DNA of 64,000 nucleotides from positions 1 to 64,000 of the forward strand of contig DXZW01000023.1 of assembly GCA_019419455.1 (NCBI GenBank), given 5' to 3'. Shown in pieces: positions 14,429-25,337 of the stretch. The notes below the pieces were generated by a model, which worked only from the letters and a program-made list of their open reading frames with translations, was not told the origin of the DNA and ran no database searches. Within the stretch, counting starts at the first letter, position 1, and each line of letters starts with the position of its first letter. The DNA is from Collinsella sp. (GTDB taxonomy: Bacteria; Actinomycetota; Coriobacteriia; Coriobacteriales; Coriobacteriaceae). The translations under genes were made by a program, and so were the position numbers.

Positions 14429-15805
14429 GTGGAAACCAAGCAATACCCCGATATGGAGTGCGACGTCGTCATTGCCGGCTGCGGCGTGGCGGGCCTGTAC
14501 GCGGCGCTCAACCTGCCGACGAGCACGCGCGTGATCATGCTCTCCAAGGGCGCGGTCGACGAGTGCGACTCGATGCTCGCGCAGGGCGGCATCTGCGTGC
14601 TGCCCGAGGGCACGGACTACGATGCCTTCTTTGAGGACACCATGCACGCCGGCCATTACGAGAACCGCCGCGAGAGCGTCGACATCATGATCCGCTCGAG
14701 CCGCTCGGTCATCAACGACCTGCTAGCGATGGGCGTGGATTTTGAGCGCAAGGCCGATGGCAGTCTCGACTTTACCCGCGAGGGCGCACACAGCCGTCCG
14801 CGCATTGCCTTCCATGCCGATATCACCGGCAAGGAGATTACGACCAAGCTGCTTCAGGCTGTCCGCAAGCTGGACAACGTGCAGATTTTTGAGCACGTGG
14901 CCATGACCGACATCCTAACGGGCGAGCGTGACGGCGCCACGGTGTGCACCGGCGTCGTCGCCGTTCCCGTGGACGAGAACAGCTCGGTTCGTCCTGCCGA
15001 CGAGCTGGCAAATGCCGCCGAGGGCGTGCATGCCGGCGAGCCGTTTAAGATCCATGCCCGCCACACGCTGTGGGCGACGGGCGGCATCGGCGGCGTATAC
15101 GACCATTCGACCAACTACCCGCAGCTCACGGGCGATGCCTGCTACATTGCTCAGGAGCATGGCATTAAGATGGAGCACCTGGACTACGTGCAGATCCACC
15201 CTACGGGACTGTTCTCACCGCAGCCGGGCCGCACCTTCCTGATCAGCGAGAGCTGCCGCGGCGAGGGCGCGATTTTGCTCAACGCCGCTGGCGAGCGCTT
15301 TACCGACGAGCTTCAGCCGCGCGATGTGGTCGCCGCCGCCATTCGCGAGCAGATGAAGCAGGACGGCACCGAGCACGAGTGGCTGAGCTTTGCCCCCGTC
15401 GAGCGCGATGTGGTGACCGGGCACTTTGCCAACATTCGCGCACGTTGCCTGGAGGACGGCCGCGACATCTTGGACGAGCCCATCCCCGTTACGCCCACGC
15501 AGCACTACTTTATGGGCGGCGTGTGGGTCGACAAGGACGGCCGCACCTCGATGCCCGAGCTCTACGCCGCGGGCGAGACGGCTTGCAACGGTGTTCACGG
15601 CAAGAACCGCCTTGCATCAAACAGCCTGCTCGAGGCACTGGTCTGGGGTCGTCGCGCCGCGTGGTATATGCGTACCGGCGAGTCGCTGGCCGTGGAGCAG
15701 GCGGGCGATCCCGCGCTCGATGGCCGTCATCGCGCCCTGAGCGCCGATACCCTGGCAATCGATGATTTGGCCCGTGCCGCCGGCACGCAGGCCGTGGAGG
15801 AGTAG
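14429..15805 (+). CDS. nadB: L-aspartate oxidase NadB
   Basis: Flavoprotein that oxidises L-aspartate to iminoaspartate, the substrate of NadA. The FAD-binding start is CDVVIAGCGVAGLYAAL, followed by MLAQGGICVLPEG, the active-site stretch HIDYVQ-like (LDYVQIHPTGLF), and HYFMGGVWVDKDGRTSMPEL with GKNRLASNSLLEALVWG. At 458 residues it is shorter than the 540-residue E. coli enzyme and lacks most of the C-terminal helical domain, a form I recall as common in Gram-positives. The GTG at 14429 is chosen for the AGGGAGAG upstream; the frame opens further back through nadA without a ribosome site. Confidence 0.93.
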   Translation: METKQYPDMECDVVIAGCGVAGLYAALNLPTSTRVIMLSKGAVDECDSMLAQGGICVLPEGTDYDAFFEDTMHAGHYENRRESVDIMIRSSRSVINDLLAMGVDFERKADGSLDFTREGAHSRPRIAFHADITGKEITTKLLQAVRKLDNVQIFEHVAMTDILTGERDGATVCTGVVAVPVDENSSVRPADELANAAEGVHAGEPFKIHARHTLWATGGIGGVYDHSTNYPQLTGDACYIAQEHGIKMEHLDYVQIHPTGLFSPQPGRTFLISESCRGEGAILLNAAGERFTDELQPRDVVAAAIREQMKQDGTEHEWLSFAPVERDVVTGHFANIRARCLEDGRDILDEPIPVTPTQHYFMGGVWVDKDGRTSMPELYAAGETACNGVHGKNRLASNSLLEALVWGRRAAWYMRTGESLAVEQAGDPALDGRHRALSADTLAIDDLARAAGTQAVEE

Positions 15806-15808
15806 ACC

Positions 15809-16669
15809 ATGAATCCCATTACCATGAAGCTCGTCGTCGATGATCTGATTCTGCAGGCTCTGCGCGAGGACATTACCTTTGAGGACGTGAGCACGGCGAG
15901 CGTGTGTCCCACGGCGCGTCCCGCCACGGTGGAGCTTATCGCCAAGGCCGATGGCATCATCGCCGGCTTGGATGTGTTTGCCCGCACCTTTGAGCTGCTG
16001 GATTCGCAGAGCTCGGTGCTGCTCGACGTTGCCGATGGCGACGAGGTGCACGCCGGCGACCATGTGGGTCAGGTGCGCGGCGATGCGCGCGTGCTGCTTT
16101 CGGGCGAACGCGTGGCACTCAACTACCTGCAGCGCATGAGCGGCATCGCTACCTACACGCACAGCATGGCCGCGGCGCTCGAGGGAACCAAGACCGTGCT
16201 CGTCGACACGCGCAAGACCACGCCGGGCATGCGCGTGTTTGAGAAGGCGGCGGTCGAGATCGGCGGCGGCAGCAACCACCGCTACAACCTGTCGACAGCC
16301 GTCATGCTCAAGGACAACCACATCGATGCCGCCGGTGGCGTGACGCGCGCGATCGAGATGGCGCGCGCCCATGCGTCGTTTACCACGACGGTCGAGATTG
16401 AGTGCGAGAACCTGGACATGGTACGCGAAGCCGTGGAGGCCGGTGCCGACATTATCATGCTCGACAACATGACCCATGACGACATGGCTGCCGCGATTGA
16501 GCTTATCGCCGGTCGCGCCAAGACCGAGTGCTCGGGCAACGTGGACGCCAGCAATATCCGTGCACTCGCCGACCTGGGCGTTGACTTTATTAGCTCGGGG
16601 GCGCTGACGCACTCTGCGCCGATTCTCGACCTCTCGCTTAAGCACCTGCGTCTGCTGGACGGTAAATAA
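15809..16669 (+). CDS. nadC: Nicotinate-nucleotide pyrophosphorylase (carboxylating) NadC
   Basis: Converts quinolinate and phosphoribosyl pyrophosphate to nicotinate mononucleotide, CO2 and pyrophosphate, closing the de novo branch made by NadB and NadA. The 286-residue protein has the family features: REDITFEDVST at the start, GERVALNYLQRMSGIAT, the PRPP/quinolinate site VDTRKTTPGMR, EIGGGSNHRYNL, KDNHI, VEIECENL and IIMLDNM. The ATG lies three bases after the nadB stop. Its TAA shares the final A with the niaR ATG, so the repressor is translationally coupled. Confidence 0.96.
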   Translation: MNPITMKLVVDDLILQALREDITFEDVSTASVCPTARPATVELIAKADGIIAGLDVFARTFELLDSQSSVLLDVADGDEVHAGDHVGQVRGDARVLLSGERVALNYLQRMSGIATYTHSMAAALEGTKTVLVDTRKTTPGMRVFEKAAVEIGGGSNHRYNLSTAVMLKDNHIDAAGGVTRAIEMARAHASFTTTVEIECENLDMVREAVEAGADIIMLDNMTHDDMAAAIELIAGRAKTECSGNVDASNIRALADLGVDFISSGALTHSAPILDLSLKHLRLLDGK

Positions 16670-17214
16670 TGGACGCCCGCGAGCGTCGCCGTGCCATCAT
16701 GGGCGTGCTCGAGCGAGCCAAGGGCCCCGTCTCCGGCAGCGCACTTGCTCGTGAGGTGGGTGTGAGCCGCCAGATTGTCGTGCAAGACATCGCCCTGCTG
16801 CGCGCCGATGGGCACGATATCGTGGCGACCAATCGCGGCTACGTGCTGCAGGAGGCCCCCAGCAGCCCCGCTGTGCCCACACGCTTGGTCAAGGTTCGCC
16901 ACGGCGTGGAGCAGGCAGGCGATGAGCTTACGAGTATCGTCGACGCCGGAGGCGCCGTGCTCAACGTGATCGTCAATCACCGCGTGTACGGTAAGATCAC
17001 GGCCGACCTGGACATCCGCAATCGTCGCGATGTTGAGCGCTACCTGCACGATATCGAGAGCGGCAAGAGTTTCCCGCTGCTAACGGTGACGAGCGGCTAT
17101 CACTTCCATCGCATCGCGGCGGAGGACGAGCAAACCCTCGACGAGATCGAGGCGATGCTCAAGGAGAAAGGCTACCTAGCAGACCTCATGCCTTACGAGG
17201 ACGATCTATCGTAG
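16669..17214 (+). CDS. niaR: NiaR-type (3H domain) transcriptional repressor of NAD genes
   Basis: A 181-residue regulator. Residues about 5-60 are an HTH_11 winged helix (RRRAIMGVLERAKGPVSGSA, LAREVGVSRQIVVQDIALLR). The rest is the 3H domain named for its histidines: KVRHGVEQAGDEL, VIVNHRVYGKITADL and TSGYHFHRIAAED. Members use nicotinic acid as corepressor to turn off NAD synthesis or niacin uptake genes. Its position as last gene of the nadABC operon, and the palindrome over the nadA promoter, make autoregulation of the whole operon very likely. The start overlaps the nadC stop by one base. Confidence 0.92.
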   Translation: MDARERRRAIMGVLERAKGPVSGSALAREVGVSRQIVVQDIALLRADGHDIVATNRGYVLQEAPSSPAVPTRLVKVRHGVEQAGDELTSIVDAGGAVLNVIVNHRVYGKITADLDIRNRRDVERYLHDIESGKSFPLLTVTSGYHFHRIAAEDEQTLDEIEAMLKEKGYLADLMPYEDDLS

Positions 17215-17270
17215 CCGACGCTGCAAACGCCCTTAAGCGGCAATCTGCAGCGGTGCCAAATTAGTTATCC

Positions 17271-17319
17271 GCACAAAAAAGGAGGCCTCCGCGGCGATGC
17301 GGAGGCCTCCTTTTTGTGC
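17271..17319. terminator. Bidirectional terminator between niaR and ferredoxin
   Basis: Arms 17271-17292 and 17299-17319 (core GGAGGCCTCCGC) form a long GC stem flanked by A6 on one side and T5 on the other, serving the two converging genes. Confidence 0.9.
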
Positions 17320-17353
17320 ACGGTGTACTTTTGAGTGTGCAAGTGGGGAGTTG

Positions 17354-17539
17354 TTACTCCTCGACGATCTCGGTGATCGCGCCAGCGGGGCAAGCGTCCT
17401 GGCAAGCGCCACAGGCGACGCAGGAGTCCTCGTCAGCGACGGTGGCGACGTCCTGGAGCTCCAGAACGCCAGCGGGGCAGGTGTCGACGCAAACGCCACA
17501 AGCGATGCACTCGTCGGCATCAATTACGGGATGAGCCAT
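17354..17539 (-). CDS. 2[4Fe-4S] ferredoxin
   Basis: A 61-residue clostridial-type ferredoxin with two CxxCxxCxxxCP cluster motifs: CIACGVCVDTCP and CVACGACQDACP. It carries low-potential electrons between enzymes of anaerobic metabolism such as pyruvate:ferredoxin oxidoreductase or hydrogenase. The ATG at 17539 follows GAGAGG. It is transcribed alone and converges on niaR through a shared terminator. Confidence 0.96.
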   Translation of the reverse strand: MAHPVIDADECIACGVCVDTCPAGVLELQDVATVADEDSCVACGACQDACPAGAITEIVEE

Positions 17540-17763
17540 GGTAGTTTCCTCTCTGTTGACCGACGCTACAGACGATGCGCGCCGGTTTGATTCGGGCAAA
17601 AACATACCACGGGAGCGACCGTTTGCAATACCCTCTGGCCGGCATCTTCATACCGTTCGCCGAGTATGCCAAGGTTTACTAAAAAACGTGCAGGTGGGGC
17701 CGTTGAGCTGCGCAAATGTTAGCTAAAGGTGACTTGAAATATTGAGCTATTGAGCGAGCTTTT

Positions 17764-17809
17764 GGAAAGCGCATCCCGTTATTTAGCCGTGAAACGGGTC
17801 GCGCTTTCC
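17764..17809. repeat. Palindromic repeat, GGAAAGCGCATCCC family
   Basis: GGAAAGCGCATCCCGTT (17764-17780) matches the inverse of 17793-17809 at 15 of 17 positions. Half-units of the same kind are clustered at 53363-53502. The 17540-18083 gap otherwise holds only the dnaK promoter region; I see no gene in it. Confidence 0.7.
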
Positions 17810-17947
17810 CCCGGGGTCGCCTCAAGCCACCCCATGCGGCCTCGGGCCCAAACCTCAGCCATCTCTACATAGATCTCGATAGATTTGCCGAGAACTCAAT
17901 CAGTGCGTCTACCTGCGCATTTGTGAACCTAAACTCTCAGCAATAAG

Positions 17948-17982
17948 AAATCTTATATGAATTGACTTAGATTTTGTATATT
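17948..17982 (+). promoter_or_regulatory. dnaK promoter with shared inverted repeat, probable HspR operator
   Basis: AAATCTTA (17948-17955), 11 bases, TTAGATTT (17967-17974) form an inverted repeat that ends two bases before a likely -10 box TATATT (17977-17982). The same 27-bp unit, with the same spacing, precedes clpB at 27244-27270. The dnaK operon encodes its own HspR, which should bind here. It is not the classic HAIR sequence CTTGAGT-N7-ACTCAAG. Confidence 0.6.
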
Positions 17983-18083
17983 CCGGCCCATAAGGGGATA
18001 CACTACATCCTGAAAGACAAGCCGAAACACCGCGCGATAGATCGTCGAGACGGCGCGAACGCAAAAGAGAGAGGGAATTTCTA

Positions 18084-19976
<1,893 letters not shown>

Positions 19977-19978
19977 TC

Positions 19979-20821
19979 ATGTCCGCCCGTAAAGCTCGCA
20001 CGGAGGCGGCTGCCGCCGGCGCCGCCCCCGTTGACTCTGAGGAGAAGGACGTGAAGATTCCCGTAGAGGCCGCAGACGATACCGAGGTCAATGAGGCCCC
20101 GGCCGCCGAGGCTGCCGAGAACCAGGTAGAGGATTCCAACAAGGAGGCGACGATGACCGAGGACGAGATGGTGGAAGCCGCTATCCGCGCCGGTGAGGAA
20201 GCCGCCGACAACGACTTTAAGCTCAAGTTCGAGCAGGCCCAAAAGGAGCTTGCCGACGTGCGCAATGAGCTCGATGCTGCGGCAGAGGCCCAGAAGGCCG
20301 CCGAGGACAAGGCGAAGGACGCTACCGAGCGAACCGCTCGTCTGCAGGCCGACTGGGAGAACTTCCGTCGCCGCACCGCCAACGAGCGCATCGCCGAGCG
20401 CGAGCGCGCGACCGAGAAGCTCGTCACCGCGCTGTTGCCGGTGATCGACGATATCGAGCGCGCGATCGACCATGCCCGCAGCCAAGAGCTTTCCGACGAC
20501 TTTAAGCAGTTCGTCGATGGCGTTGACGCGGTACATGCCAAGCTGCTCGATGTGTTTGCGCACGAGGGCGTTGAGCCCATCGATCCCAAGGGTGAGGCGT
20601 TCGATCCGCTCGAGCACCAGGCTGTGGGTCGCGTCGAGGACGCATCGCAGTACGACGAGACCGTCAACGACGTGTACCAGAAGGGCTACCGCATGGCGGA
20701 TCGCATTCTGCGTTCCGCGATGGTGACGGTGACCTACGGTGGCGAGAAGCGCCCTGCACCGGAGCCCGAAGCGGCGCCCGAGGATGCTACGGCCGATACG
20801 GCCGAGAGCACCGAGGAGTAA
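19979..20821 (+). CDS. grpE: Nucleotide exchange factor GrpE
   Basis: GrpE releases ADP from DnaK. The 280-residue protein has an unusually long acidic, low-complexity N-terminal part (about 85 residues, rich in Glu and Ala), then the long coiled-coil helix (LKFEQAQKELADVRNELDAA). The conserved head domain starts at RLQADWENFRRRT and continues through LLPVIDDIERAI, VDGVDAVHAKLLDVF, PKGEAFDPLEHQAV and YQKGYRMADRILR. Typical members have about 190-220 residues. It begins two bases after the dnaK stop and a terminator-like hairpin follows it. Confidence 0.96.
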   Translation: MSARKARTEAAAAGAAPVDSEEKDVKIPVEAADDTEVNEAPAAEAAENQVEDSNKEATMTEDEMVEAAIRAGEEAADNDFKLKFEQAQKELADVRNELDAAAEAQKAAEDKAKDATERTARLQADWENFRRRTANERIAERERATEKLVTALLPVIDDIERAIDHARSQELSDDFKQFVDGVDAVHAKLLDVFAHEGVEPIDPKGEAFDPLEHQAVGRVEDASQYDETVNDVYQKGYRMADRILRSAMVTVTYGGEKRPAPEPEAAPEDATADTAESTEE

Positions 20822-20827
20822 TTGAGA

Positions 20828-20858
20828 AGGGCCCCGGGGCAACACCCGGGGCCCTTTC
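20828..20858 (+). terminator. Hairpin terminator after grpE
   Basis: AGGGCCCCGGG pairs with CCCGGGGCCCT over GCAACA, followed by TTCTGG. The T-run is weak, so it may only reduce read-through into dnaJ. Confidence 0.6.
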
Positions 20859-20929
20859 TGGCCTAGTGCCATATGACAGTATGAGCCGCCGTCCGCAGGG
20901 GCGGCGGATATAACAGGAGAGGAGCTACG

Positions 20930-21895
20930 ATGGCTGCAGGCAAAACCTTCTATGACATCCTGGGCGTATCCAAGAGCGCCTCCGACAAAGAGATTAAGAG
21001 TGCGTTTCGCAAGCTCGCGCAAAAATATCACCCCGATGCCGGCGGCGACGAGGCCAAGTTTAAGGAGATCAGCGAGGCCTACGAGACGCTTTCGGACGAG
21101 AAGAAGCGCAAAGAGTACGACCAGATGCTCATGTTTGGCGGCATGCCGGGCGCGGGCGGCGCGTATGGCGGCGGCTACGGTGCCGGTGCGGGCGCCAGCG
21201 GCTGGGGCGACATCTTCGACAGCATCTTTAGCGGCAACGGCGCCTGGGGCAGCGATTGGGGCTCGGGTTTCGCCGGGGCTGCGGGCGCTGCCGGTGCGGG
21301 TGCGGGTCGCAGCCGCGCTCGCAAGGGCGGCGACCTGTCGCTGACCGTCGATGTGACGGCCGAGGACGCGTTTCGCGGCGTGACGCACAAGGTCACCTAC
21401 CGCATTCCCTCGACAGGCGAGCAACAGACCATTACGGTCTCGGTGCCCGCGGGTGCGGTCGACGGCGGCAAACTGCGCTACAAGCGTCGCGGCGAGTACG
21501 GCGTTGCCGGCGGCGAGCGCGGCGACCTGGTCGTGACCACGCACGTGGAGGAGCATCCGCTGTTTAAGCGTAAAGGTGCCGACGTGACCATGGAGGTACC
21601 GGTCTCGGTCTATGAGGCGGCGCTCGGCTGCACGGTGGACGTGCCGACGCCCGGCGGTGCGACGGTTCGTCTGAAGGTGCCCGCGGGTACCCAGACGGGC
21701 AAGAAGTTCCGCTTTAAGGAGATGGGCGCGCCCGACGTTAAGCACCGTGGCCGTACGGGCGCGCTGCTCGTCGAGATCAAGGTGCAGGTTCCCACGAACC
21801 TGTCTGATGACGAGCGCGATGCCATGACCAAGCTGCGCGAGGCCGACACGCGCGACTATCGCGAGAAGGTCAATCGTTACAAGGCGACGTACTAG
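20930..21895 (+). CDS. dnaJ: DnaJ co-chaperone lacking the zinc-finger domain
   Basis: A 321-residue J-domain protein that delivers substrates to DnaK and stimulates its ATPase. The J domain is at residues 5-70 with the essential HPD (QKYHPDAGGDEAKFKEISEA). A Gly/Ala-rich linker (about 75-125) follows, and then the two C-terminal beta domains (LSLTVDVTAEDAFRGVTHKV, GAPDVKHRGRTGALLVEI). The CxxCxGxG zinc repeats of type I DnaJ are absent, so it is a type II (CbpA-like) form, as I recall for the hspR-linked copy in Actinobacteria. GGAGAGGAG precedes the ATG. Confidence 0.94.
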   Translation: MAAGKTFYDILGVSKSASDKEIKSAFRKLAQKYHPDAGGDEAKFKEISEAYETLSDEKKRKEYDQMLMFGGMPGAGGAYGGGYGAGAGASGWGDIFDSIFSGNGAWGSDWGSGFAGAAGAAGAGAGRSRARKGGDLSLTVDVTAEDAFRGVTHKVTYRIPSTGEQQTITVSVPAGAVDGGKLRYKRRGEYGVAGGERGDLVVTTHVEEHPLFKRKGADVTMEVPVSVYEAALGCTVDVPTPGGATVRLKVPAGTQTGKKFRFKEMGAPDVKHRGRTGALLVEIKVQVPTNLSDDERDAMTKLREADTRDYREKVNRYKATY

Positions 21896-21967
21896 GGCGG
21901 TCGCGGCGCACGACCACGCCCGCGGGCTTATGATGGACGATAACGAGACGGAAAGGGGTCAGGTAGC

Positions 21968-22384
21968 ATGGCCGAGGACAATAGGAACAAACCGCTGTAC
22001 ATGATCAGCGTGGCGGCCGAGCTGACCGGCATGCATCCGCAGACTCTGCGCGTCTACGAGTCCAAGGGCCTGGTGAACCCCCAGCGCTCGGGCGGCAACA
22101 CGCGCCTGTATTCGCGTGCCGATATCGAGCGCCTGGAGCTCATCAACCAGCTGACCGACGAGGGCATCAACCTTGCCGGCGTGGTGCGTATCCTCGATAT
22201 GAAGGAGCGTGCCGAGGAGCGTGAGCGCGAAAACGAAAAGCTCCGTGCTCGCGTGCGCCAGCTCGAGGACGAGCTGCACGAGTACAAGATGCAGAAGAAG
22301 ATCACCGCCCTGGCCCCGCGCGACGGCTCAGTTAACCCCGAGCAAGTCATGCGCAAGCTGCTGGGCGCCGGAGGGGATCTGTAG
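21968..22384 (+). CDS. hspR: Heat-shock repressor HspR (MerR family)
   Basis: A 138-residue MerR-type regulator: LYMISVAAELTGMHPQTLRV then YESKGLVNPQRSGGNTRLYS form the winged helix that is the HspR signature, followed by a coiled coil (ERERENEKLRARVRQLEDEL). HspR represses the dnaK operon, with DnaK acting as its corepressor in the species studied. No HrcA gene or CIRCE element is seen here. The inverted repeats in front of dnaK and clpB are its likely targets. A structured repeat (copy B) begins directly at its stop codon. Confidence 0.94.
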   Translation: MAEDNRNKPLYMISVAAELTGMHPQTLRVYESKGLVNPQRSGGNTRLYSRADIERLELINQLTDEGINLAGVVRILDMKERAEERERENEKLRARVRQLEDELHEYKMQKKITALAPRDGSVNPEQVMRKLLGAGGDL

Positions 22385-22600
22385 GTTACGCCGTTCTGCC
22401 GAACGGCGTAACGGCTCGACGCTGCGCGCCGCCCAGAGCGACAATTTGTCATTCAAAAGGCAAGGCATGACCAGAAGGTCTATGCCTTGCCTTTTTCATG
22501 CCAACTTGTTCGCTCTGGACGTCGCTCGCTGTCCGTCCTCTACCTGCGGCGTTGCCTTGCTCGCTCTGGTAGTCATTGGGGACGTTCCTTTTGTGCCGGC
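22385..22600 (+). repeat. Two-hairpin structured repeat, copy B (intact)
   Basis: Hairpin 1 (22385-22396 with 22401-22412, 12 bp, loop TGCC) begins one base after the hspR stop. Linker CTCGACGCTGCGCG is shared with copy A. CCAGAGCGACAA (22433-22444) can pair with TTGTTCGCTCTGG (22506-22518). Hairpin 2 (22458-22468 with 22482-22492) carries the same top GACC-AGAA-GGTC as copy A on a different stem. The 3' end has GGCGTTGCC and ATTGGGGACGTTCC. The rest of the gap to 22772 shows no gene. Confidence 0.8.
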
Positions 22601-22772
22601 ACTTGGGGACACTCCTTGCGCCAAACCTGTCTTCCCGTCCCCGGCTCGTTCTATGCTTTACCGAGATAAAGTGAACGTGCAGATTCGTAACCCACTCGCA
22701 ACCGTTCTATGGCACGATATTGAACGAATGTATGCTATGCGCCCAAATCTTTTGGGCAGAGTGGGAGACAGT

Positions 22773-25073
22773 ATGGTCAAGCTGTACGAGGACGGCATCT
22801 ACCTGCGCGGCGGCAGCGAGGTTGTGCCTGCGGCCGAGGCTGCCGAGCGCGGTATTACGCAGACGCCCGAGGATGCCAAGCGCGGCACCATCGCGTATTC
22901 GATCCTCCAGGCACACAATACGTCCGGCGACCCCGAGGCGCTCAAGATTCGCTTCGACGCCATGGCGAGCCACGACATCACCTTTGTCGGCATCATCCAG
23001 ACGGCGCGCGCCTCGGGCATGGAGCAGTTCCCGCTGCCCTACGTGCTCACCAACTGCCATAACTCGCTGTGCGCCGTGGGCGGCACCATCAACGAGGACG
23101 ACCATGTCTTTGGCCTCTCCGCGGCCAAGAAGTACGGCGGCATCTTCGTTCCGCCGCACATCGCCGTCATCCACTCCTTTATGCGTGAGAACTTCGCCGG
23201 CTGCGGCAAGATGATCCTGGGTTCCGACTCGCACACCCGCTATGGCGCCCTGGGCACCATGGCCGTGGGCGAGGGCGGCGGCGAGCTGGCAAAGCAGCTG
23301 CTGCGCGACACCTACGACGTTGCCTATCCCGGCGTCGTCGCCATCTACCTCACGGGCACCCCGCGCCCCGGCGTCGGCCCGCACGATGTGGCGCTCGCTA
23401 TCATCAAGGCGGTCTTTGCCAAGGGCTACGTCAAGAACAAGGTCATGGAGTTTGTGGGCCCGGGCATCGCGAGCATGACGACCGATTACCGCAATGGCGT
23501 CGATGTCATGACCACCGAGACCACCTGCCTGTCGAGCATCTGGGCCGCCGACGAGGACACACGCGCGTTTTTGACCATGCATGGCCGCGGCGACGACTAC
23601 CGCGAGCTCAAGCCCGCCGATGTCGCCTACTATGACGGCTGCGTCGAGGTCGATCTGTCCAGCATCAAGCCCATGATCGCGCTGCCGTTCCATCCTTCCA
23701 ACGGCTTTGAGATCGACGAGCTCAACGAGAACCTCGAGGATATCCTGCATGAGGTGGAGCTCGAGGCTGCCAAGATCGGCGAGGGCAAGACGCACTTTAG
23801 CCTGCTCGACAAGATCGTCGACGGCAAGCTGCACGTGCAGCAGGGCGTTATCGCCGGCTGCTCGGGCGGTAACTACGACTCCGTGGTCCAGGCTGCCCGC
23901 GTGCTTAAGGGCGCCAACACCGGCTGCGGCGAGTTCTCGCTGTCGGTCTATCCCACAAGCCAGCCCGTGGCGCTCGAACTTACGCGCCGTGGCTACATCT
24001 ACGACCTTATGGAGGCCGGCGCGATCGTGCGTACGGCGTTCTGCGGTCCGTGCTTTGGCGCCGGCGACACGCCTGCCAACAACGGCCTGTCCATCCGCCA
24101 CACCACGCGCAATTTCCCCAACCGCGAGGGTTCCAAGCCGGGTAATGGCCAGCTGAGCGCCGTGGCCCTGATGGACGCTCGCTCCATTGCGGCGACGGCT
24201 GCCAACGGCGGCGTCCTGACGCCGGCGACCGACCTGCCCGAGGAGACTTGGGACGAGGCCTGCGAGTACACCTTTGACGACGCGCCGTACAAAAAGCGCG
24301 TGTACTGGGGCTTTGGCAAGGCGGAGCCTGCCGACGAGCTGGTCGAAGGCCCCAACATCAAGCCGTGGCCCGCGATGGAGCCCCTCGGCGACGATATCCT
24401 GCTCAAGGTGTGCTCCAAGATCATGGACCCGGTCACTACGACCGATGAGCTCATTCCCTCGGGCGAGACGAGCTCCTTCCGCTCCAACCCGCTGGGCTTG
24501 GCCGAGTTTACGCTCAGCCGCCGCGACCCGGCCTACGTGGGCCGTTCCAAGGAGGTCGACGCGGTGGAAAAGCGCCGCGTTGCCGGCGAAGCGGCAGGCG
24601 ACCTGGCGGCGCTCGATGCCGAGCTTGCCGGCGTGTTTGAGGCGCTGGCTGGCGCGGGTGTCGCGGCAGACGCCAAGGCGACCGAGTACGGCTCCATGCT
24701 CTATGCCAAGAAGCCCGGTGACGGTTCTGCCCGCGAGCAGGCCGCGAGCTGCCAGCGCGTGATTGGCGGTCTGGCCAATATCGTTCACGAGTACGCCACC
24801 AAGCGCTATCGCTCCAACGTGATGAACTGGGGCATGGTGCCCTTCCAGATGGAGGCCGAGCCCAACTTTGAGGTGGGCGACTACGTCTTTGTGCCGGGTA
24901 TACGCGCTGCGCTCGATGGTGACCTGAAGGACATCGCCGCCTACGTGGTGCGCGCCGACGGCACGTTCGAGCAGATTGAGCTCTACATTGCCGATATGAC
25001 GGCAGAGGAGCGTGCCATCGTCAAGGCCGGCTGTCTGATCAACTACAACAAGTTCAAGGCCGCTGCCGAGTAA
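22773..25073 (+). CDS. Aconitase-family hydratase (YbhJ-like)
   Basis: A 766-residue protein of the aconitase superfamily. Recognisable blocks include NCHNSLCAVGGTINEDDHVF, MILGSDSHTRYGALGTMAVG, VIAGCSGGNYDS and AFCGPCFGAGDTPANNG, which supply Fe-S and active-site residues, and a C-terminal swivel domain (VMNWGMVPFQME). Length and order match the E. coli YbhJ group rather than citrate-cycle aconitase, so the substrate is unknown. The ATG at 22773 is chosen for GGGAGA upstream and because it begins MVKLYEDGIYLRGG, as homologues do in my memory; in-frame codons upstream run through the structured repeat. It is monocistronic. Confidence 0.88.
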   Translation: MVKLYEDGIYLRGGSEVVPAAEAAERGITQTPEDAKRGTIAYSILQAHNTSGDPEALKIRFDAMASHDITFVGIIQTARASGMEQFPLPYVLTNCHNSLCAVGGTINEDDHVFGLSAAKKYGGIFVPPHIAVIHSFMRENFAGCGKMILGSDSHTRYGALGTMAVGEGGGELAKQLLRDTYDVAYPGVVAIYLTGTPRPGVGPHDVALAIIKAVFAKGYVKNKVMEFVGPGIASMTTDYRNGVDVMTTETTCLSSIWAADEDTRAFLTMHGRGDDYRELKPADVAYYDGCVEVDLSSIKPMIALPFHPSNGFEIDELNENLEDILHEVELEAAKIGEGKTHFSLLDKIVDGKLHVQQGVIAGCSGGNYDSVVQAARVLKGANTGCGEFSLSVYPTSQPVALELTRRGYIYDLMEAGAIVRTAFCGPCFGAGDTPANNGLSIRHTTRNFPNREGSKPGNGQLSAVALMDARSIAATAANGGVLTPATDLPEETWDEACEYTFDDAPYKKRVYWGFGKAEPADELVEGPNIKPWPAMEPLGDDILLKVCSKIMDPVTTTDELIPSGETSSFRSNPLGLAEFTLSRRDPAYVGRSKEVDAVEKRRVAGEAAGDLAALDAELAGVFEALAGAGVAADAKATEYGSMLYAKKPGDGSAREQAASCQRVIGGLANIVHEYATKRYRSNVMNWGMVPFQMEAEPNFEVGDYVFVPGIRAALDGDLKDIAAYVVRADGTFEQIELYIADMTAEERAIVKAGCLINYNKFKAAAE

Positions 25074-25084
25074 CTCTGCTGTAC

Positions 25085-25156
25085 GCCCCGGCCACACCTT
25101 TCCCTCGCGCTCACGCGCTTCGCGAGGGTCGCTCGAGGGAAAGGTGTGGCCGGGGC
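25085..25156. repeat. 23-bp-arm perfect palindrome after the hydratase gene
   Basis: 25085-25107 (GCCCCGGCCACACCTTTCCC then TCG) is exactly inverted at 25134-25156, with a further CGCG-rich hairpin in the loop. It lies 11 bases after the stop codon. No T-run follows, so it is a repeat or a processing signal rather than a plain terminator. Confidence 0.85.
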
Positions 25157-25249
25157 TACCGCGACGTTCTCGTTGGGTCTTGAGGGACGCTAATAAATAG
25201 ACTTGCTTGATGCTGCCTCTGTTATCGGGGCGGCTTCTTTTTGTCGAAA

Positions 25250-25284
25250 ACCACCACGAAGGGGACAGGCACCTTTGTGGTGGT
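25250..25284. repeat. 35-bp ACCACCAC palindrome, copy 1
   Basis: ACCACCACGAAGG and CCTTTGTGGTGGT flank GGACAGGCA. It is the inverse of copies 2 (26117) and 3 (26921). The three copies bracket the two divergent genes between them. Confidence 0.85.
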
Positions 25285-25337
25285 GGGGTTGAGCTCAATG
25301 TCGGTGTGCACGTTGAGCGACATTCCAATGAGCGCCT

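Noticed and set aside
17948..17974. CIRCE element or classic HAIR site at dnaK
   Set aside because: Sequence matches neither consensus; recorded instead as a lineage-specific HspR candidate.
25085..25156. Ordinary Rho-independent terminator
   Set aside because: The stem is much longer than needed and no T-run follows the right arm.
22707..25328. Long open frame antisense to the hydratase gene
   Set aside because: Mirror of a high-G+C gene: no family motifs, no ribosome site; the plus strand encodes a clear aconitase-family protein.
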